Source of the DNA: Maricaulis sp048269565
Lineage (GTDB): Bacteria; Pseudomonadota; Alphaproteobacteria; Caulobacterales; Maricaulaceae
DNA: 64,000 nt
Direction of reading: 5' to 3'
Assembly (NCBI RefSeq): GCF_048269565.1
Contig: NZ_JBLXIK010000001.1
Coordinates: forward strand, 1-64,000
The position numbers and the translations under genes were made by a program. This document shows positions 32,218-41,677 of this stretch, one piece after another (position 1 is the stretch's first letter; each line of letters starts with the position of its first letter). Under the pieces are notes generated by a model. The model was not told the DNA's origin. It did not search any database and was given only the letters and a program-made list of their open reading frames with translations.

Positions 32218-34716
32218 ATGTTATCGACCAAGAAAACGATTCTGTTCGCAGCAGCCTCGGTCATCGCATTGACCGGTGCACAGGCCGCGGCGCAGGAAAG
32301 CCGCAGCGTGGACGTCATCACGGTGACGGCGCAAAAGCGTGAGCAGGGTATCCAGGACGTGCCGGTTGCGGTTACGGCCTATAATGAGGACCTGCTGCAG
32401 AATTCAGGTGTCCGCGACCTGAAGGACCTGATGATCATCTCGCCAGGCCTCAACGTCACCTCGACCACGAATGATTTTGTCACCACCGCCCGTATTCGTG
32501 GCATTGGTACGGTTGGCGACAATCCGGGTCTGGAATCGTCTGTCGGCATCGTGATCGACGGTGTGCCGCGCGCCCGTAATGGCGTTGCCTTCAACGATCT
32601 CGGCGAAATGGAACGCATCGAAGTCCTGCGCGGCCCGCAGGGCACGCTGTTTGGTGCCAATACCACTGCCGGTATCATCAACGTCGTCACCAAGCGGCCC
32701 GAGTTCGAGTTCGATTATAATGGCGAGCTGACCTATATGGGCGGCGATGCCACCGGCTGGGGTGCTGCTGCCGGCATCACCGGTCCGCTCAGCGACCGGA
32801 TCGCCGGGCGTCTCTACGCTGCCAGCCGGTCTCATGACGGTTACCAGACCGCCGAGACCTTCGGTGGCCCGCGCACGGAGACCGAGGACCGCACCCAGAA
32901 TTTCTTCACCCTGCGCGGTCAGGTCCTGTTTGACTTCAGCGACCAGGCAAACCTGCTGCTGACCGCTGACTACACCGAACGTGACGAGGATTGCTGCGGT
33001 GCGCCGAGCATTGTGTCCGGTCCGACTGCCGGCGCGATCAACTTCCTTGTGCCTGGCGCGCGGCCGATGGCGGGCAGCGAGGATCCGTTCAGCGGTCTCG
33101 TGCAGTCCAACCGTGACACCGGCCAGGAGATCACGGATCAGGGCTTCAGCGCCGAACTGAACCTGAACTTCGAAAGCTTCGACGTGACGGCCATCCTGTC
33201 GGATCGTGACTATGAGCTGCGCTCCGGTCAGGATACGGACTTCACCGGCGCCGACATCGTGTTCCGCGATATCGACAACAACCGGTTCGAATTCGGTAAC
33301 ACCACCTTCGAACTGCGCGTCTCCGGCTCGACCGAGAATTTCGAGTGGATGGTCGGTTCCTACTATTCGAACGAGAACCTGGTTCGCGAAGACGCCATCC
33401 AGATGGGTGCACACTTCTCGACCTATCTCGGCCTGCTGGGCGGAAGCCCGACGCTGGTCACCGACCTGGCCAATGGCCTGGGCGGCTTCCTGATCCCTGG
33501 CTATGTTCCGCTTGCTGCGGGAACGGGCGTGCCGCTGGGCGGTGGCAATCCGGTGGGTGATACCTTCACCCAGGATGGCGACAGCCTCAGCTTCTTCACG
33601 CACAACACCTGGCACCTCACCGATGCAACAGATCTGACCTTCGGTCTGCGTCATACGCGGACTGAAAAGACGGCGCATTTCGACTTTGGTGAAAGCTATG
33701 CGCCGGCGTGTGACGTCTGGGAAACCGTGTTCGGTGATGCCCTCGACTTCTCGACCCCGTTCGCACAGGCCGTCCTGGGCTTCTTCCCTCCAGGGTCCGA
33801 CACTTTCGGTGCGTACACCTGTCTGCCGTTCGCCCGGGATGTTTTCGCCCGGATCGACAATACGCAGACGCTCGAGGAGAACGAGTTCTCCGGCCTGCTG
33901 TCACTGTCGCACCGCTTCAGTGATGACCTGTTGATGTACGGGACCTATTCGCGTGGCTACAAGGCGGGCGGTTTCAACCTCGACCGCTTCGACCAGGCCG
34001 GCAGCGATGCGGTGGACTTCACTTCGGTGCTCGCGAATCCGAACACCTATCCGGCTCGTTTCGACCCGGAAACCGTCGACAGCTTCGAGATCGGTATCAA
34101 GACCGAGTGGGCCAACGATACGGTGCTGGCCAACTTCTATCTGTTCCAGTCTGATTTCGACACCTACCAGCTGAACACCTTCAACGGCATCGCCTTCTTC
34201 GTGACCTCGATCGATGGTGCATCGACCCAGGGTGCCGAGATGGAACTGCTCTGGTTGCCTGAAGCCATGCCTGGCCTGACCATGCAGGGTGGCCTGACCT
34301 ACGCCAACGCGACCTATGACACGTTCGCTCCGACGGGCACGCCTGAAGTTGATGTCCTGTCCGGTCAGAACTTCTCGCTGGCTCCGGAATGGTATGCGTC
34401 GGCCTCGGCCACGTATAACGGGACCTTCGGCGACAACATGACCTGGCTGGCTCACCTCAGCGCCCGCTATCTGTCGGAGCACAATACCGGCTCCGATCTC
34501 GACATCGAGAAGATGCAGGATGCCTACACCGTGTTCAACGGCCGTATCGGCATCGGCGCTGCCGATGAGACATGGTCGCTGGAACTGTGGGGCCGCAATC
34601 TGACGGATGAAGGCTATATCCAGGTCGGCTTTGATGGGCCGTTCCAGCCTGGTTCCTTCAATGCCTCTACCGGCCAGGCACGGTCCTGGGGCCTTACGCT
34701 CCGCGCCCGCCGCTAG
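32218..34716 (+). CDS. TonB-dependent outer-membrane receptor
   Basis: The 832-residue receptor has a signal peptide (about 1-28), a TonB-box-like VDVITVTAQKREQ, the plug signatures (VPVAVTAYNEDLL, RIRGIGT, DGVPRARNG, ERIEVLRGPQGTLFGANTTAGIINVVTKRP) and a long beta-barrel. Receptors of this subtype import siderophores, vitamins, sugars or peptides; the substrate is not evident. The final residues, WGLTLRARR, end in Arg rather than the usual terminal aromatic. The start is the ATG a few bases after AAGGA. A divergent S9 peptidase and a strong terminator downstream indicate a single-gene transcript. Confidence 0.95.
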   Translation: MLSTKKTILFAAASVIALTGAQAAAQESRSVDVITVTAQKREQGIQDVPVAVTAYNEDLLQNSGVRDLKDLMIISPGLNVTSTTNDFVTTARIRGIGTVGDNPGLESSVGIVIDGVPRARNGVAFNDLGEMERIEVLRGPQGTLFGANTTAGIINVVTKRPEFEFDYNGELTYMGGDATGWGAAAGITGPLSDRIAGRLYAASRSHDGYQTAETFGGPRTETEDRTQNFFTLRGQVLFDFSDQANLLLTADYTERDEDCCGAPSIVSGPTAGAINFLVPGARPMAGSEDPFSGLVQSNRDTGQEITDQGFSAELNLNFESFDVTAILSDRDYELRSGQDTDFTGADIVFRDIDNNRFEFGNTTFELRVSGSTENFEWMVGSYYSNENLVREDAIQMGAHFSTYLGLLGGSPTLVTDLANGLGGFLIPGYVPLAAGTGVPLGGGNPVGDTFTQDGDSLSFFTHNTWHLTDATDLTFGLRHTRTEKTAHFDFGESYAPACDVWETVFGDALDFSTPFAQAVLGFFPPGSDTFGAYTCLPFARDVFARIDNTQTLEENEFSGLLSLSHRFSDDLLMYGTYSRGYKAGGFNLDRFDQAGSDAVDFTSVLANPNTYPARFDPETVDSFEIGIKTEWANDTVLANFYLFQSDFDTYQLNTFNGIAFFVTSIDGASTQGAEMELLWLPEAMPGLTMQGGLTYANATYDTFAPTGTPEVDVLSGQNFSLAPEWYASASATYNGTFGDNMTWLAHLSARYLSEHNTGSDLDIEKMQDAYTVFNGRIGIGAADETWSLELWGRNLTDEGYIQVGFDGPFQPGSFNASTGQARSWGLTLRARR

Positions 34717-34740
34717 TCGAGCCTACGCATGACAGGGAAG

Positions 34741-34769
34741 GGGCCGGGCGGCGACGCCCGGCCCTTTTT
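34741..34769 (+). terminator. rho-independent terminator of the TonB receptor gene
   Basis: A perfect 10-bp stem (34741-34750 with 34755-34764) with a GCGA loop is followed by five T. Confidence 0.95.
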
Positions 34770-35006
34770 CTTGTCGGTCTGCTTGGTTGTGGGGCTGCTG
34801 TCCTGTCGCCCTGCTGTCCTGCGGGTCCGTTATCGGGCCATGCACACGCGCCTGTGAGACTACCGACACTTGCGCAAGGATTGTGGCTGCACAATCTTCA
34901 CCACATCACCTGCTTTGGGGTGCCTGCCCTGAATTGGCCGCGATACGATGATTGAACAGGCCCATATGATTCGAATCCCCACCGTTGAGACATTGATGAT
35001 TTTGCC

Positions 35007-36041
35007 ATGACGCTGCGCGCCCGAAATATTCTGTTGATCGCCCTGGCCGGCCTGCTGGTCGTGACCGGCCTGTCCATGGTCGTCGGACCGTTTTCCATCG
35101 CCAGCCTCGAGTCCCGTCTGGAGAGCAATGCACGCGCCGCGCTCGACCGGCGCGAGATGGACTGGGCCCATGTGCGCTTCCGTGGCCAGGAGGCCATCCT
35201 GTCCGGCGCCGCCCCCAATGACACGGCGCGCGAAATTGCGCTCGAAGTCGTGGCCGGCTCGACCTGGTCGGGTGGCAGCATTGCCGGCGGCGTGACGCGC
35301 GTGGTCGACGAGATCACCGATGCGCGCACCGATCGCGGCTTTTCCTTCCGCGCCGATGTTGCCTTTCGGGGCCGCGTGCTGATCCGCGGCGACGCGACCG
35401 ATGCCGCCGCCCGCGATGCGATCGCCCGTTTCGCCACCGCCAATTTCCCCAACGGCGCCGATTCCGACCTGACCCTGATCCCGGGCGGCGCTCCGGCGGC
35501 TGAATGGGAAGAGGCGGCCAAGCGCCTGCTCGGCCAGCTGGCGCGGCTCGAACGCGGCGCCATCGTGCTCAGCGGCCAGCAGGGCGGCCTTTATGGCGAT
35601 GCCGAGAATCCGCAAATTGCCCGCTCTGTCGCCAATACGCTGCAATCGATGCCGGCGCCCTTCCGCGCCGCGTCGATCATCATTCCCGCCGGGGCCCCGG
35701 CCATCGTCAACGTGCCGGACATTGATGCCTGCGCCGCCGTGATCCGGGCGGCCCAGGGCACCGATGCGCTGCGCTTCGAGACCGGTGGTGTCGGTGCCAG
35801 TCCGCTGACGGAAATCGCCCTGCGCCGGCTGGGACGCACCTTTGGCGCCTGTCCCGAGGATGCCCGGCTTTCCGTGACGATCAATATCGCCGATGGCGGC
35901 GAGGAACTCGCGCGGCAGCGTGCCGAACAGGTGCGCTCGCTGCTGTCCGGCGGCGCCGAGGGCGAGAGCCGGGTTATTGTTGCGCTGGCGGATGACCAGT
36001 TGCAGGCACTTACGTTTTCCGTTTCATCGATTGAGGGTTGA
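35007..36041 (+). CDS. BON/OmpA-like envelope protein
   Basis: The 344-residue protein has one N-terminal membrane helix (ILLIALAGLLVVTGLSMVVG) and a periplasmic part. Residues about 35-150 hold two BON-like repeats (FRGQEAILSGAAPNDTAREIALEVV; FRGRVLIRGDATDAAARDAI). The C-terminal third has an OmpA-like feel (LSVTINIADGGEELARQRAEQVRSLL). Such proteins stabilise the envelope or bind lipids and peptidoglycan. It is followed after three bases by the helix-hairpin-helix gene, so the two form an operon. Confidence 0.8.
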   Translation: MTLRARNILLIALAGLLVVTGLSMVVGPFSIASLESRLESNARAALDRREMDWAHVRFRGQEAILSGAAPNDTAREIALEVVAGSTWSGGSIAGGVTRVVDEITDARTDRGFSFRADVAFRGRVLIRGDATDAAARDAIARFATANFPNGADSDLTLIPGGAPAAEWEEAAKRLLGQLARLERGAIVLSGQQGGLYGDAENPQIARSVANTLQSMPAPFRAASIIIPAGAPAIVNVPDIDACAAVIRAAQGTDALRFETGGVGASPLTEIALRRLGRTFGACPEDARLSVTINIADGGEELARQRAEQVRSLLSGGAEGESRVIVALADDQLQALTFSVSSIEG

Positions 36042-36044
36042 GGC

Positions 36045-36650
36045 ATGTTCTGGCTGGTCTGGCAAATTGGTTTCCTGATTTTGGCGGCCTTCGGATTCGG
36101 GGTTCTGACGGGTTGGAAGGTCTGGAGCGGCGAGGCGCGCAGCGTCGAGGCCGACAAGGCGCTGGCCGATGTCATCGCGCTGCGCCGCGAGAATGAAAAC
36201 CTGGCGCGCCGTCTCGGCGAAGCCGAAGCGCGCGCCGTGGCCGCAAGCCGCGCCCCGGAAGCGGTGAAGGCCGGTCACGCCGATATTCCAGCCGATTCAA
36301 GCGAGAAGCGCGAACCGGCCAAGCCGGCGGCAAAGCGCAAGGCTGCGCCTGCTGCAGCCAAGCCAGCCGCAGCACCGGCCAAACCGAAGCCGGCCCCTGC
36401 TGCTGAACCGGCGACACCGGCGCCCGCCGAGCCGGCGCCGGCCGCTGCCGCGTCCGACGAAGATCTGACGGTGATCAAGGGGCTTGGGCCCAAGGCCGCC
36501 GCCAGCCTGAAAGCCGAGGGCGTGGTCCGCTATGCGCAGATCGCCGCCTGGAGCGAGAGCGATATCGCCGACTGGGACGCCCGCATCAATGGCCGCGGTC
36601 GCATCGTCCGCGATGACTGGGTCGGTCAGGCCAAGGCGCTGATCGCCTGA
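36045..36650 (+). CDS. membrane-anchored helix-hairpin-helix protein with Ala/Pro/Lys linker
   Basis: The 201-residue protein has an N-terminal membrane helix (WLVWQIGFLILAAFGFGVLTGWKVW), a short coiled coil (DVIALRRENENLARRLGEAEAR), a low-complexity Ala/Pro/Lys linker (about 85-135) and a C-terminal helix-hairpin-helix domain (DLTVIKGLGPKAAASLKAEGV). The last domain belongs to the predicted 5' DNA nuclease/flap-endonuclease-like group. Homologues are widespread in alphaproteobacteria without a settled function. It follows the BON/OmpA gene by three bases. Confidence 0.8.
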   Translation: MFWLVWQIGFLILAAFGFGVLTGWKVWSGEARSVEADKALADVIALRRENENLARRLGEAEARAVAASRAPEAVKAGHADIPADSSEKREPAKPAAKRKAAPAAAKPAAAPAKPKPAPAAEPATPAPAEPAPAAAASDEDLTVIKGLGPKAAASLKAEGVVRYAQIAAWSESDIADWDARINGRGRIVRDDWVGQAKALIA

Positions 36651-36689
36651 GCCAGATCACTTGGCACGGGATGTCGGCCAGGCTGCGCC

Positions 36690-37172
36690 TCAGGGCATGT
36701 GAGCCAGTACATTGCGGGCGTCATAGGCATTGGCATCGTCGGAGACGGTGCCGGTGCGCACCAGGATTTCCAGCGTCACGGATTTCTGCCCGGCTGAGCC
36801 GTCAAAACGGATGCCCACGCCGATGCCGCGGGATGAATAGCCGCGAGAGCCGGTGGAATAGCTGGCCGAGGTTCCCACCCGCACCGGATCGCGATCATTG
36901 CCATCGCGATTGCGGCGCACGACCACAAACCAGTCACCGCCCTGTTCCAGTGTGAACTCGGCCGCCCGGCGCAGCGCCAGATCCTCGGTCTCCTCGATAC
37001 TGGTGTCCGGGCCGGCATCAAAGCGGATCATGAACCGGTCCTGCTCGATGGCGCGTTCAGAATAGCCGTACTGACCCTCATGGGCCGGCGCATAGCGTGT
37101 CGGGCCAGACGTCGCGCAGGCCGTCAGGGCGAGCGCGGGGGCAAGGACAAGCAGGGGAAGAATGCGTTTCAT
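36690..37172 (-). CDS. CC0125/CC1285-family lipoprotein
   Basis: The 160-residue protein has a lipoprotein signal ending in the lipobox ALTAC, so Cys19 is expected to be lipidated. The body matches the CC0125/CC1285 group of Caulobacterales (YGYSERAIEQDRFMIRFDAGPDTS, LALRRAAEFTLEQGGDWFVVVRR). Function is unknown. It converges with the helix-hairpin-helix gene and lies downstream of the mutase genes on the same strand, 38 bp after mutB. Confidence 0.88.
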   Translation of the reverse strand: MKRILPLLVLAPALALTACATSGPTRYAPAHEGQYGYSERAIEQDRFMIRFDAGPDTSIEETEDLALRRAAEFTLEQGGDWFVVVRRNRDGNDRDPVRVGTSASYSTGSRGYSSRGIGVGIRFDGSAGQKSVTLEILVRTGTVSDDANAYDARNVLAHMP

Positions 37173-37210
37173 GGCGGCAGCTCCAGCTGTGTAACCCGCT
37201 CACGATAGGA

Positions 37211-39364
37211 TCATTCGTCCTCGCTTGCCACCGCCGCCTCGACGCCCATCCGGTCCAGCATGATCAGCGCACTGTCGGCGATCACCGTGCCCGGCGGGAA
37301 GACGGCCGCCGCGCCCATCTGGCGCAGCACCGGTTCGTCATCGGGCGGAATGACGCCGCCGACCACGACCAGGATATCGTCGCGGCCCTGTTCGGAGAGC
37401 GCGGCGCGCAATTGCGGCACCAGGGTTAGATGCCCCGCCGCCAGCGATGAGGCGGCGGCGGCATGGACGTCTTCCGCGATGGCGAGGTTTGCGGCTTCCT
37501 CCGGGGTCTGGAACAGCGGCCCGATCACCACATCCCAGCCGAGATCGGCATAGGCGGAGGCGACGACTTTCTGGCCGCGGTCATGGCCGTCCTGGCCGAG
37601 CTTGGCGATCAGGATTTTCGGCTTGCGGCCATGAAGCTCAAGGAAGCGTGCTGCGGTGTCGCGAGCGCGGCGGACCTTGTCATCAGGGCCGGCGGCGGGA
37701 CCGTAAATTCCGGTCACGGCCTTGATTTCGGCGACATGGCGCTTGAAGGCGCGCTCCATCGCATCGGAAATCTCGCCGACGGTCGCCATGGCACGGGCCG
37801 CATCGACGGCCAGTTCCAGCAGATTGCCCTCACCGGAGGCGGCAGAGGTGGCCAGCGCATCGAGCGCGGCTTCCAGCCTGGCCGGATCGCGCTCCTGGCG
37901 CAGGCGTTCGAGCTTTTCGATCTGCTGTTTGCGCACGAGGTAGTTGTCGACCTTGAGGACGGGGACGTCCTCGTCTTCGTCGAGCAGGAATTTATTGACG
38001 CCGGTAATGGTCTGCTGACCGCTGTCGATCAGCGCCTGGGTGCGGGCTGCGGCCTCTTCGATACGCAATTTCGGCACGCCGGCCTCGATCGCCTTGGCCA
38101 TACCGCCGAGCGCGTCGATCTCGGCGATATGATCCATCGCGCGGGCGGCGAGATCATGGGTCAGGCGCTCGACATAATGACTGCCGCCCCACGGGTCGAT
38201 CGCGTCACAGGCATGCGCTTCGCTGGCCAGCAGGATCTGGGTATTGCGGGCGATACGGGCCGAGAAGTCGGTCGGCAGGGCCAGCGCCTCGTCGAGGGAA
38301 TTGGTGTGCAGCGACTGGGTGTGGCCATCGACGGCGGCGATGGCTTCCAGCGCCGTGCGGCCGACATTGTTGAACACATCCTGCGCCGTCAGCGACCAGC
38401 CCGATGTCTGGCAATGGGTGCGCAGGCAGATCGATTTTTCGCTTTTCGGATCAAAGCGTTCCTTCACCAGCTTCGCCCAAAGCAGGCGCGCGGCGCGCAG
38501 CTTGGCGACCTCCATGAAGACATTCATGCCGATGCCGAAGAAGAAGGAGAGGCGCGGCGCGAAGGTGTCGACATCCATGCCGGCCTCGATGCCGGTGGCG
38601 ATATATTCCAGACCGTCGGCGATGGTGTAGGCGAGCTCGAGATCGGCCGGCGCTCCCGCCTCTTGCATGTGGTAGCCGGAGATCGAGATCGAATTGTATT
38701 TCGGCATATGTTTCGAGGTGTAGTCGAAAATGTCCGAGATGATCCGCATCGAGGGGCTGGGCGGATAGATATAGGTATTGCGGACCATGAACTCCTTGAG
38801 GATGTCGTTCTGGATCGTGCCGGACAGCTGTTCCGGCTTCACGCCCTGCTCCTCGGCGGCAACGATATAGAGCGCCAGCACCGGCAGCACCGCGCCATTC
38901 ATGGTCATCGAAACGCTCATCTGGTCGAGCGGAATGCCGTCGAACAGGGTGCGCATGTCATAGATGGAATCGATTGCCACACCGGCCATGCCGACATCGC
39001 CGGCGACGCGCGGGTGGTCTGAATCATAGCCGCGATGCGTCGCCAGATCGAAGGCGACCGAGAGGCCTTTCTGGCCGGCCGCGAGATTGCGGCGATAGAA
39101 GGCGTTGGAATCTTCCGCCGTCGAGAAACCGGCATATTGCCGGATCGTCCAGGGGCGCTGCAGGAACATGGTCGGATAGGGCCCGCGTACAAACGGCGCC
39201 GCACCGGGCACGGTGTGGATAAAGTCGATATTGTCGCTGTCAGCCGGGCCGTAGGCGGTGTGGATGGCGATGCCTTCAGCCGGTGTCCAGTCCTCGCCCT
39301 TCGCCGCGGAGGCGGGCAGGGCGGGGCCGAGATCGAGCGTGGTGAAATCCGGTGTCGTGCTCAT
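37211..39364 (-). CDS. mutB: methylmalonyl-CoA mutase, large (catalytic) subunit
   Basis: The 717-residue subunit rearranges methylmalonyl-CoA to succinyl-CoA with adenosylcobalamin. The substrate barrel carries RPWTIRQYAGFSTAEDSNAFYR and RTHCQTSGWSLTAQDVFNN. The C-terminal B12-binding domain has the base-off motif KLGQDGHDRG and GGVIPPDD. The ATG overlaps the mutA stop by four bases, so the two subunits are made from one transcript. The pair allows propionate, odd-chain fatty acid and branched-chain amino acid breakdown. Confidence 0.97.
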   Translation of the reverse strand: MSTTPDFTTLDLGPALPASAAKGEDWTPAEGIAIHTAYGPADSDNIDFIHTVPGAAPFVRGPYPTMFLQRPWTIRQYAGFSTAEDSNAFYRRNLAAGQKGLSVAFDLATHRGYDSDHPRVAGDVGMAGVAIDSIYDMRTLFDGIPLDQMSVSMTMNGAVLPVLALYIVAAEEQGVKPEQLSGTIQNDILKEFMVRNTYIYPPSPSMRIISDIFDYTSKHMPKYNSISISGYHMQEAGAPADLELAYTIADGLEYIATGIEAGMDVDTFAPRLSFFFGIGMNVFMEVAKLRAARLLWAKLVKERFDPKSEKSICLRTHCQTSGWSLTAQDVFNNVGRTALEAIAAVDGHTQSLHTNSLDEALALPTDFSARIARNTQILLASEAHACDAIDPWGGSHYVERLTHDLAARAMDHIAEIDALGGMAKAIEAGVPKLRIEEAAARTQALIDSGQQTITGVNKFLLDEDEDVPVLKVDNYLVRKQQIEKLERLRQERDPARLEAALDALATSAASGEGNLLELAVDAARAMATVGEISDAMERAFKRHVAEIKAVTGIYGPAAGPDDKVRRARDTAARFLELHGRKPKILIAKLGQDGHDRGQKVVASAYADLGWDVVIGPLFQTPEEAANLAIAEDVHAAAASSLAAGHLTLVPQLRAALSEQGRDDILVVVGGVIPPDDEPVLRQMGAAAVFPPGTVIADSALIMLDRMGVEAAVASEDE

Positions 39365-40794
39365 GATGCCGCTCCCTCGAATGGCGTCGCCAGGCGGATG
39401 GCCGTGACGGCGCCCTCCGGTGCGTTGGTTTCGGGCCAGACCCCGTTGGTCTCGACCGGTTTGGGATGCGGGTCGGGATGCTGGGTGACGCCGAGAATGA
39501 CATCCTCGCCGTCAGCGATCTGTTGCAGGCGCTTGTCGCGCACGGCGGCGATCTCGCCCTGCAGCCAGCCGCCAGCGAAGGCCTCGACCAGTCCGCCGCG
39601 CCGTTCGATCTGCTGGAATAGCGCCCAGGCGGCCTGGGCCAGTTCATCGCTCAGCGTCTCGTGCAGATAGCTGCCGGCGGCCGGGTCGGTGACCTTGCCG
39701 ATATGGCTCTCCTCGGCGAGCAGGATCTGGAGATTGCGCGCCACGCGGCGGCCGAGCCCGGTCGGGCGGCCGATCGCATCGGTGAAGGGGCGGATGGTGA
39801 TGGTGTCAGCCCCGCCAGCGGCCGCTGCAAAACCGGCACAGGCGGTGCGGATCATATTCGTCCACGGATCCTTGGCGCTCATCATCCGGCCGGATGTGGT
39901 GGCATGCAGGCTGAGGCGCTGCGCCGCTTCACGGGCGCCAAAGCTTTGTGCGATGCGGGCGTAGATGCGCCGGGCGGCGCGCAGCTTGGCGATGGTCAGG
40001 TGGATATCGGTATCGGCGGCCAGCCGCGCCTCGATCGCGCCGGCGGCGTCGTCGACGGAGAGGCCGGCGTCGAGCATGAGGCGCATATAGGCCGCGGCCG
40101 AGGCGGCCATCAGCGCCAGTTCCTGCACCTCCGAGCCGCCGGCCTCGAAGGCGAGGGCGCCATCACAGCGGAAGATTTTCAGCTGCGGGAAGGCGGCTTG
40201 GGACAATTGGGCCAGATCGCGCGCCTTGGGGAAGCATTGGTCATCCAGCGCGATGCCCTGGCGTGCGGCGCGTTCGATCGGCGCCAGGCCGAGCCCGCCT
40301 TGCAAATGCTCGCCATCGAGGCGGCGACGGGCAAACAGGGTCAGCGCCAGATGCGCGTGATGGCCCTGGCCGTCGAGACTGTCGAGATAGACGGGCGCCA
40401 GCGAGAGATCGACGCCCTTCAGCGCTGCATCCAGCAGGTCGACCTCATTGGCCTTGAGGCCGAATTGCCCCGTTGAGTGGAGCCGCAATTCCAGCTCCGA
40501 CACGCCGCCCATCAAATCATCGAGCGCGGCGGTATTGGCGGCATCCGGTGTCGCCTCGACAATCGACTGGCGCATGCCCCAGGGCAGATGACCGTTGCGT
40601 GGCAGCGTATCGACGGCGCCGGTGCCGGCCGGGCGGTCAAAGAAGACCGGGCCGCGCTGGAGGCCGTCAATCGTGTGCCGCTTGACCGTGGCTTCGAAAT
40701 CGGCGCCGCGCAGGGCTTTTTCGGCGAGTGCGCGCCAGCTGGCGGCGGTCTGGGCGGGAAATCCCCCGGCAAAATCGTGGATAGTGTCGGTCAT
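39361..40794 (-). CDS. mutA: methylmalonyl-CoA mutase, small subunit
   Basis: The 477-residue protein resembles the substrate-barrel half of the mutase (ASWRALAEKALRGADFEATVKRHTIDGL; RNLQILLAEESHIGKVTDPAAGSY). It is shorter than the large subunit and lacks a complete DxHxxG cobalamin motif, as small subunits do. I favour the second ATG (complement of 40792-40794), because AGGA lies five bases upstream; the ATG at 40800 sits on that site. It is the first gene of the mutA-mutB operon. Confidence 0.95.
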   Translation of the reverse strand: MTDTIHDFAGGFPAQTAASWRALAEKALRGADFEATVKRHTIDGLQRGPVFFDRPAGTGAVDTLPRNGHLPWGMRQSIVEATPDAANTAALDDLMGGVSELELRLHSTGQFGLKANEVDLLDAALKGVDLSLAPVYLDSLDGQGHHAHLALTLFARRRLDGEHLQGGLGLAPIERAARQGIALDDQCFPKARDLAQLSQAAFPQLKIFRCDGALAFEAGGSEVQELALMAASAAAYMRLMLDAGLSVDDAAGAIEARLAADTDIHLTIAKLRAARRIYARIAQSFGAREAAQRLSLHATTSGRMMSAKDPWTNMIRTACAGFAAAAGGADTITIRPFTDAIGRPTGLGRRVARNLQILLAEESHIGKVTDPAAGSYLHETLSDELAQAAWALFQQIERRGGLVEAFAGGWLQGEIAAVRDKRLQQIADGEDVILGVTQHPDPHPKPVETNGVWPETNAPEGAVTAIRLATPFEGAAS

Positions 40795-40954
40795 GAGCAT
40801 CCTGTCGCGGCAAGGCCATTATCGTGTCGGGGCGGAGAAAAGGCGCGCACGGCCCGCGCGTCAAGTACGAGCGGCGAGTATGGACAGCGATTTGTCTTGT
40901 CCCACAGCGCCCGGGGCGGCGTCACAATCGGGGGCAGCTGCCAAGGAGGCCCCG

Positions 40955-41677
40955 ATGTCCGAAACCACACCCAATCTAGCCCTGCCGCTGGTGATGCCGG
41001 CGCAGGCGCAAAAACATGTCCCCGTGAATGAGAGCCTGCTCAGGCTCGACGCGCTGGTGCAGCCGCAGGCGCAAAGCCGAACACTCGCTGTCCAGCCGGC
41101 GATGCCCGAAGACGGCCAGGGCTGGATCCTGCCGGCCGGGGCCAGCGGTGACGACTGGGCCGCGATGGCCGCCGGTTCGCTGGCGATCTGGCGCGACGGT
41201 TTCTGGAGCGAATTGCCGCCAAGGCCCGGCTGGCGCGTGCATCTGATCGATGAGGGCCGCGATATCCTGTACGACGGCAGCGCCTGGATCCTGGCCGGCG
41301 CCGATACCGTGCTGGCCGAATCGCCCGGCGGCGCCAGAACCCGCGCCATCCTTGTCGCCGACAGTGTCACCGGCCTGACCGGCGCCAGCGTGGTCACAGC
41401 GATGATGATCCCGGCACGCTCAATCGTCCTCTGCGTATCAGTGCGGACCACTGAAGGGATCACCGGCGCCACCAGTTTTGACTGCGGCATTGCCGGCGAG
41501 ACGGCCAAGTTTGGCGGTTCGCTGGGGGTGTCGGAAGGCGCCAGCAATCTCGGTGTCATCGGCCCGACCGCCTTTTACAGCGACACGGCCATCGTGCTCA
41601 CCGCCAATGGCGGCGCCTTCACCGGCGGTGCGGTCAGCCTCGCCATCCATGCCTGGATGCCGGAGGCGCCGGACTAG
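40955..41677 (+). CDS. DUF2793-family phage/GTA-associated protein
   Basis: The 240-residue protein matches DUF2793: NLALPLVMPAQAQKHVPVNESLLRLDALVQP, then WRVHLIDEGRDILYDGSAW. The C-terminal half is beta-rich, with a tail-fibre-like pattern. DUF2793 proteins are usually encoded next to gene-transfer-agent or phage tail genes in alphaproteobacteria. Here it stands alone with no other phage gene, so it is either a detached GTA accessory or a domesticated relic. AAGGAGG precedes the ATG by six bases. Its stop overlaps that of the convergent pip gene within the four bases CTAG. Confidence 0.85.
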   Translation: MSETTPNLALPLVMPAQAQKHVPVNESLLRLDALVQPQAQSRTLAVQPAMPEDGQGWILPAGASGDDWAAMAAGSLAIWRDGFWSELPPRPGWRVHLIDEGRDILYDGSAWILAGADTVLAESPGGARTRAILVADSVTGLTGASVVTAMMIPARSIVLCVSVRTTEGITGATSFDCGIAGETAKFGGSLGVSEGASNLGVIGPTAFYSDTAIVLTANGGAFTGGAVSLAIHAWMPEAPD

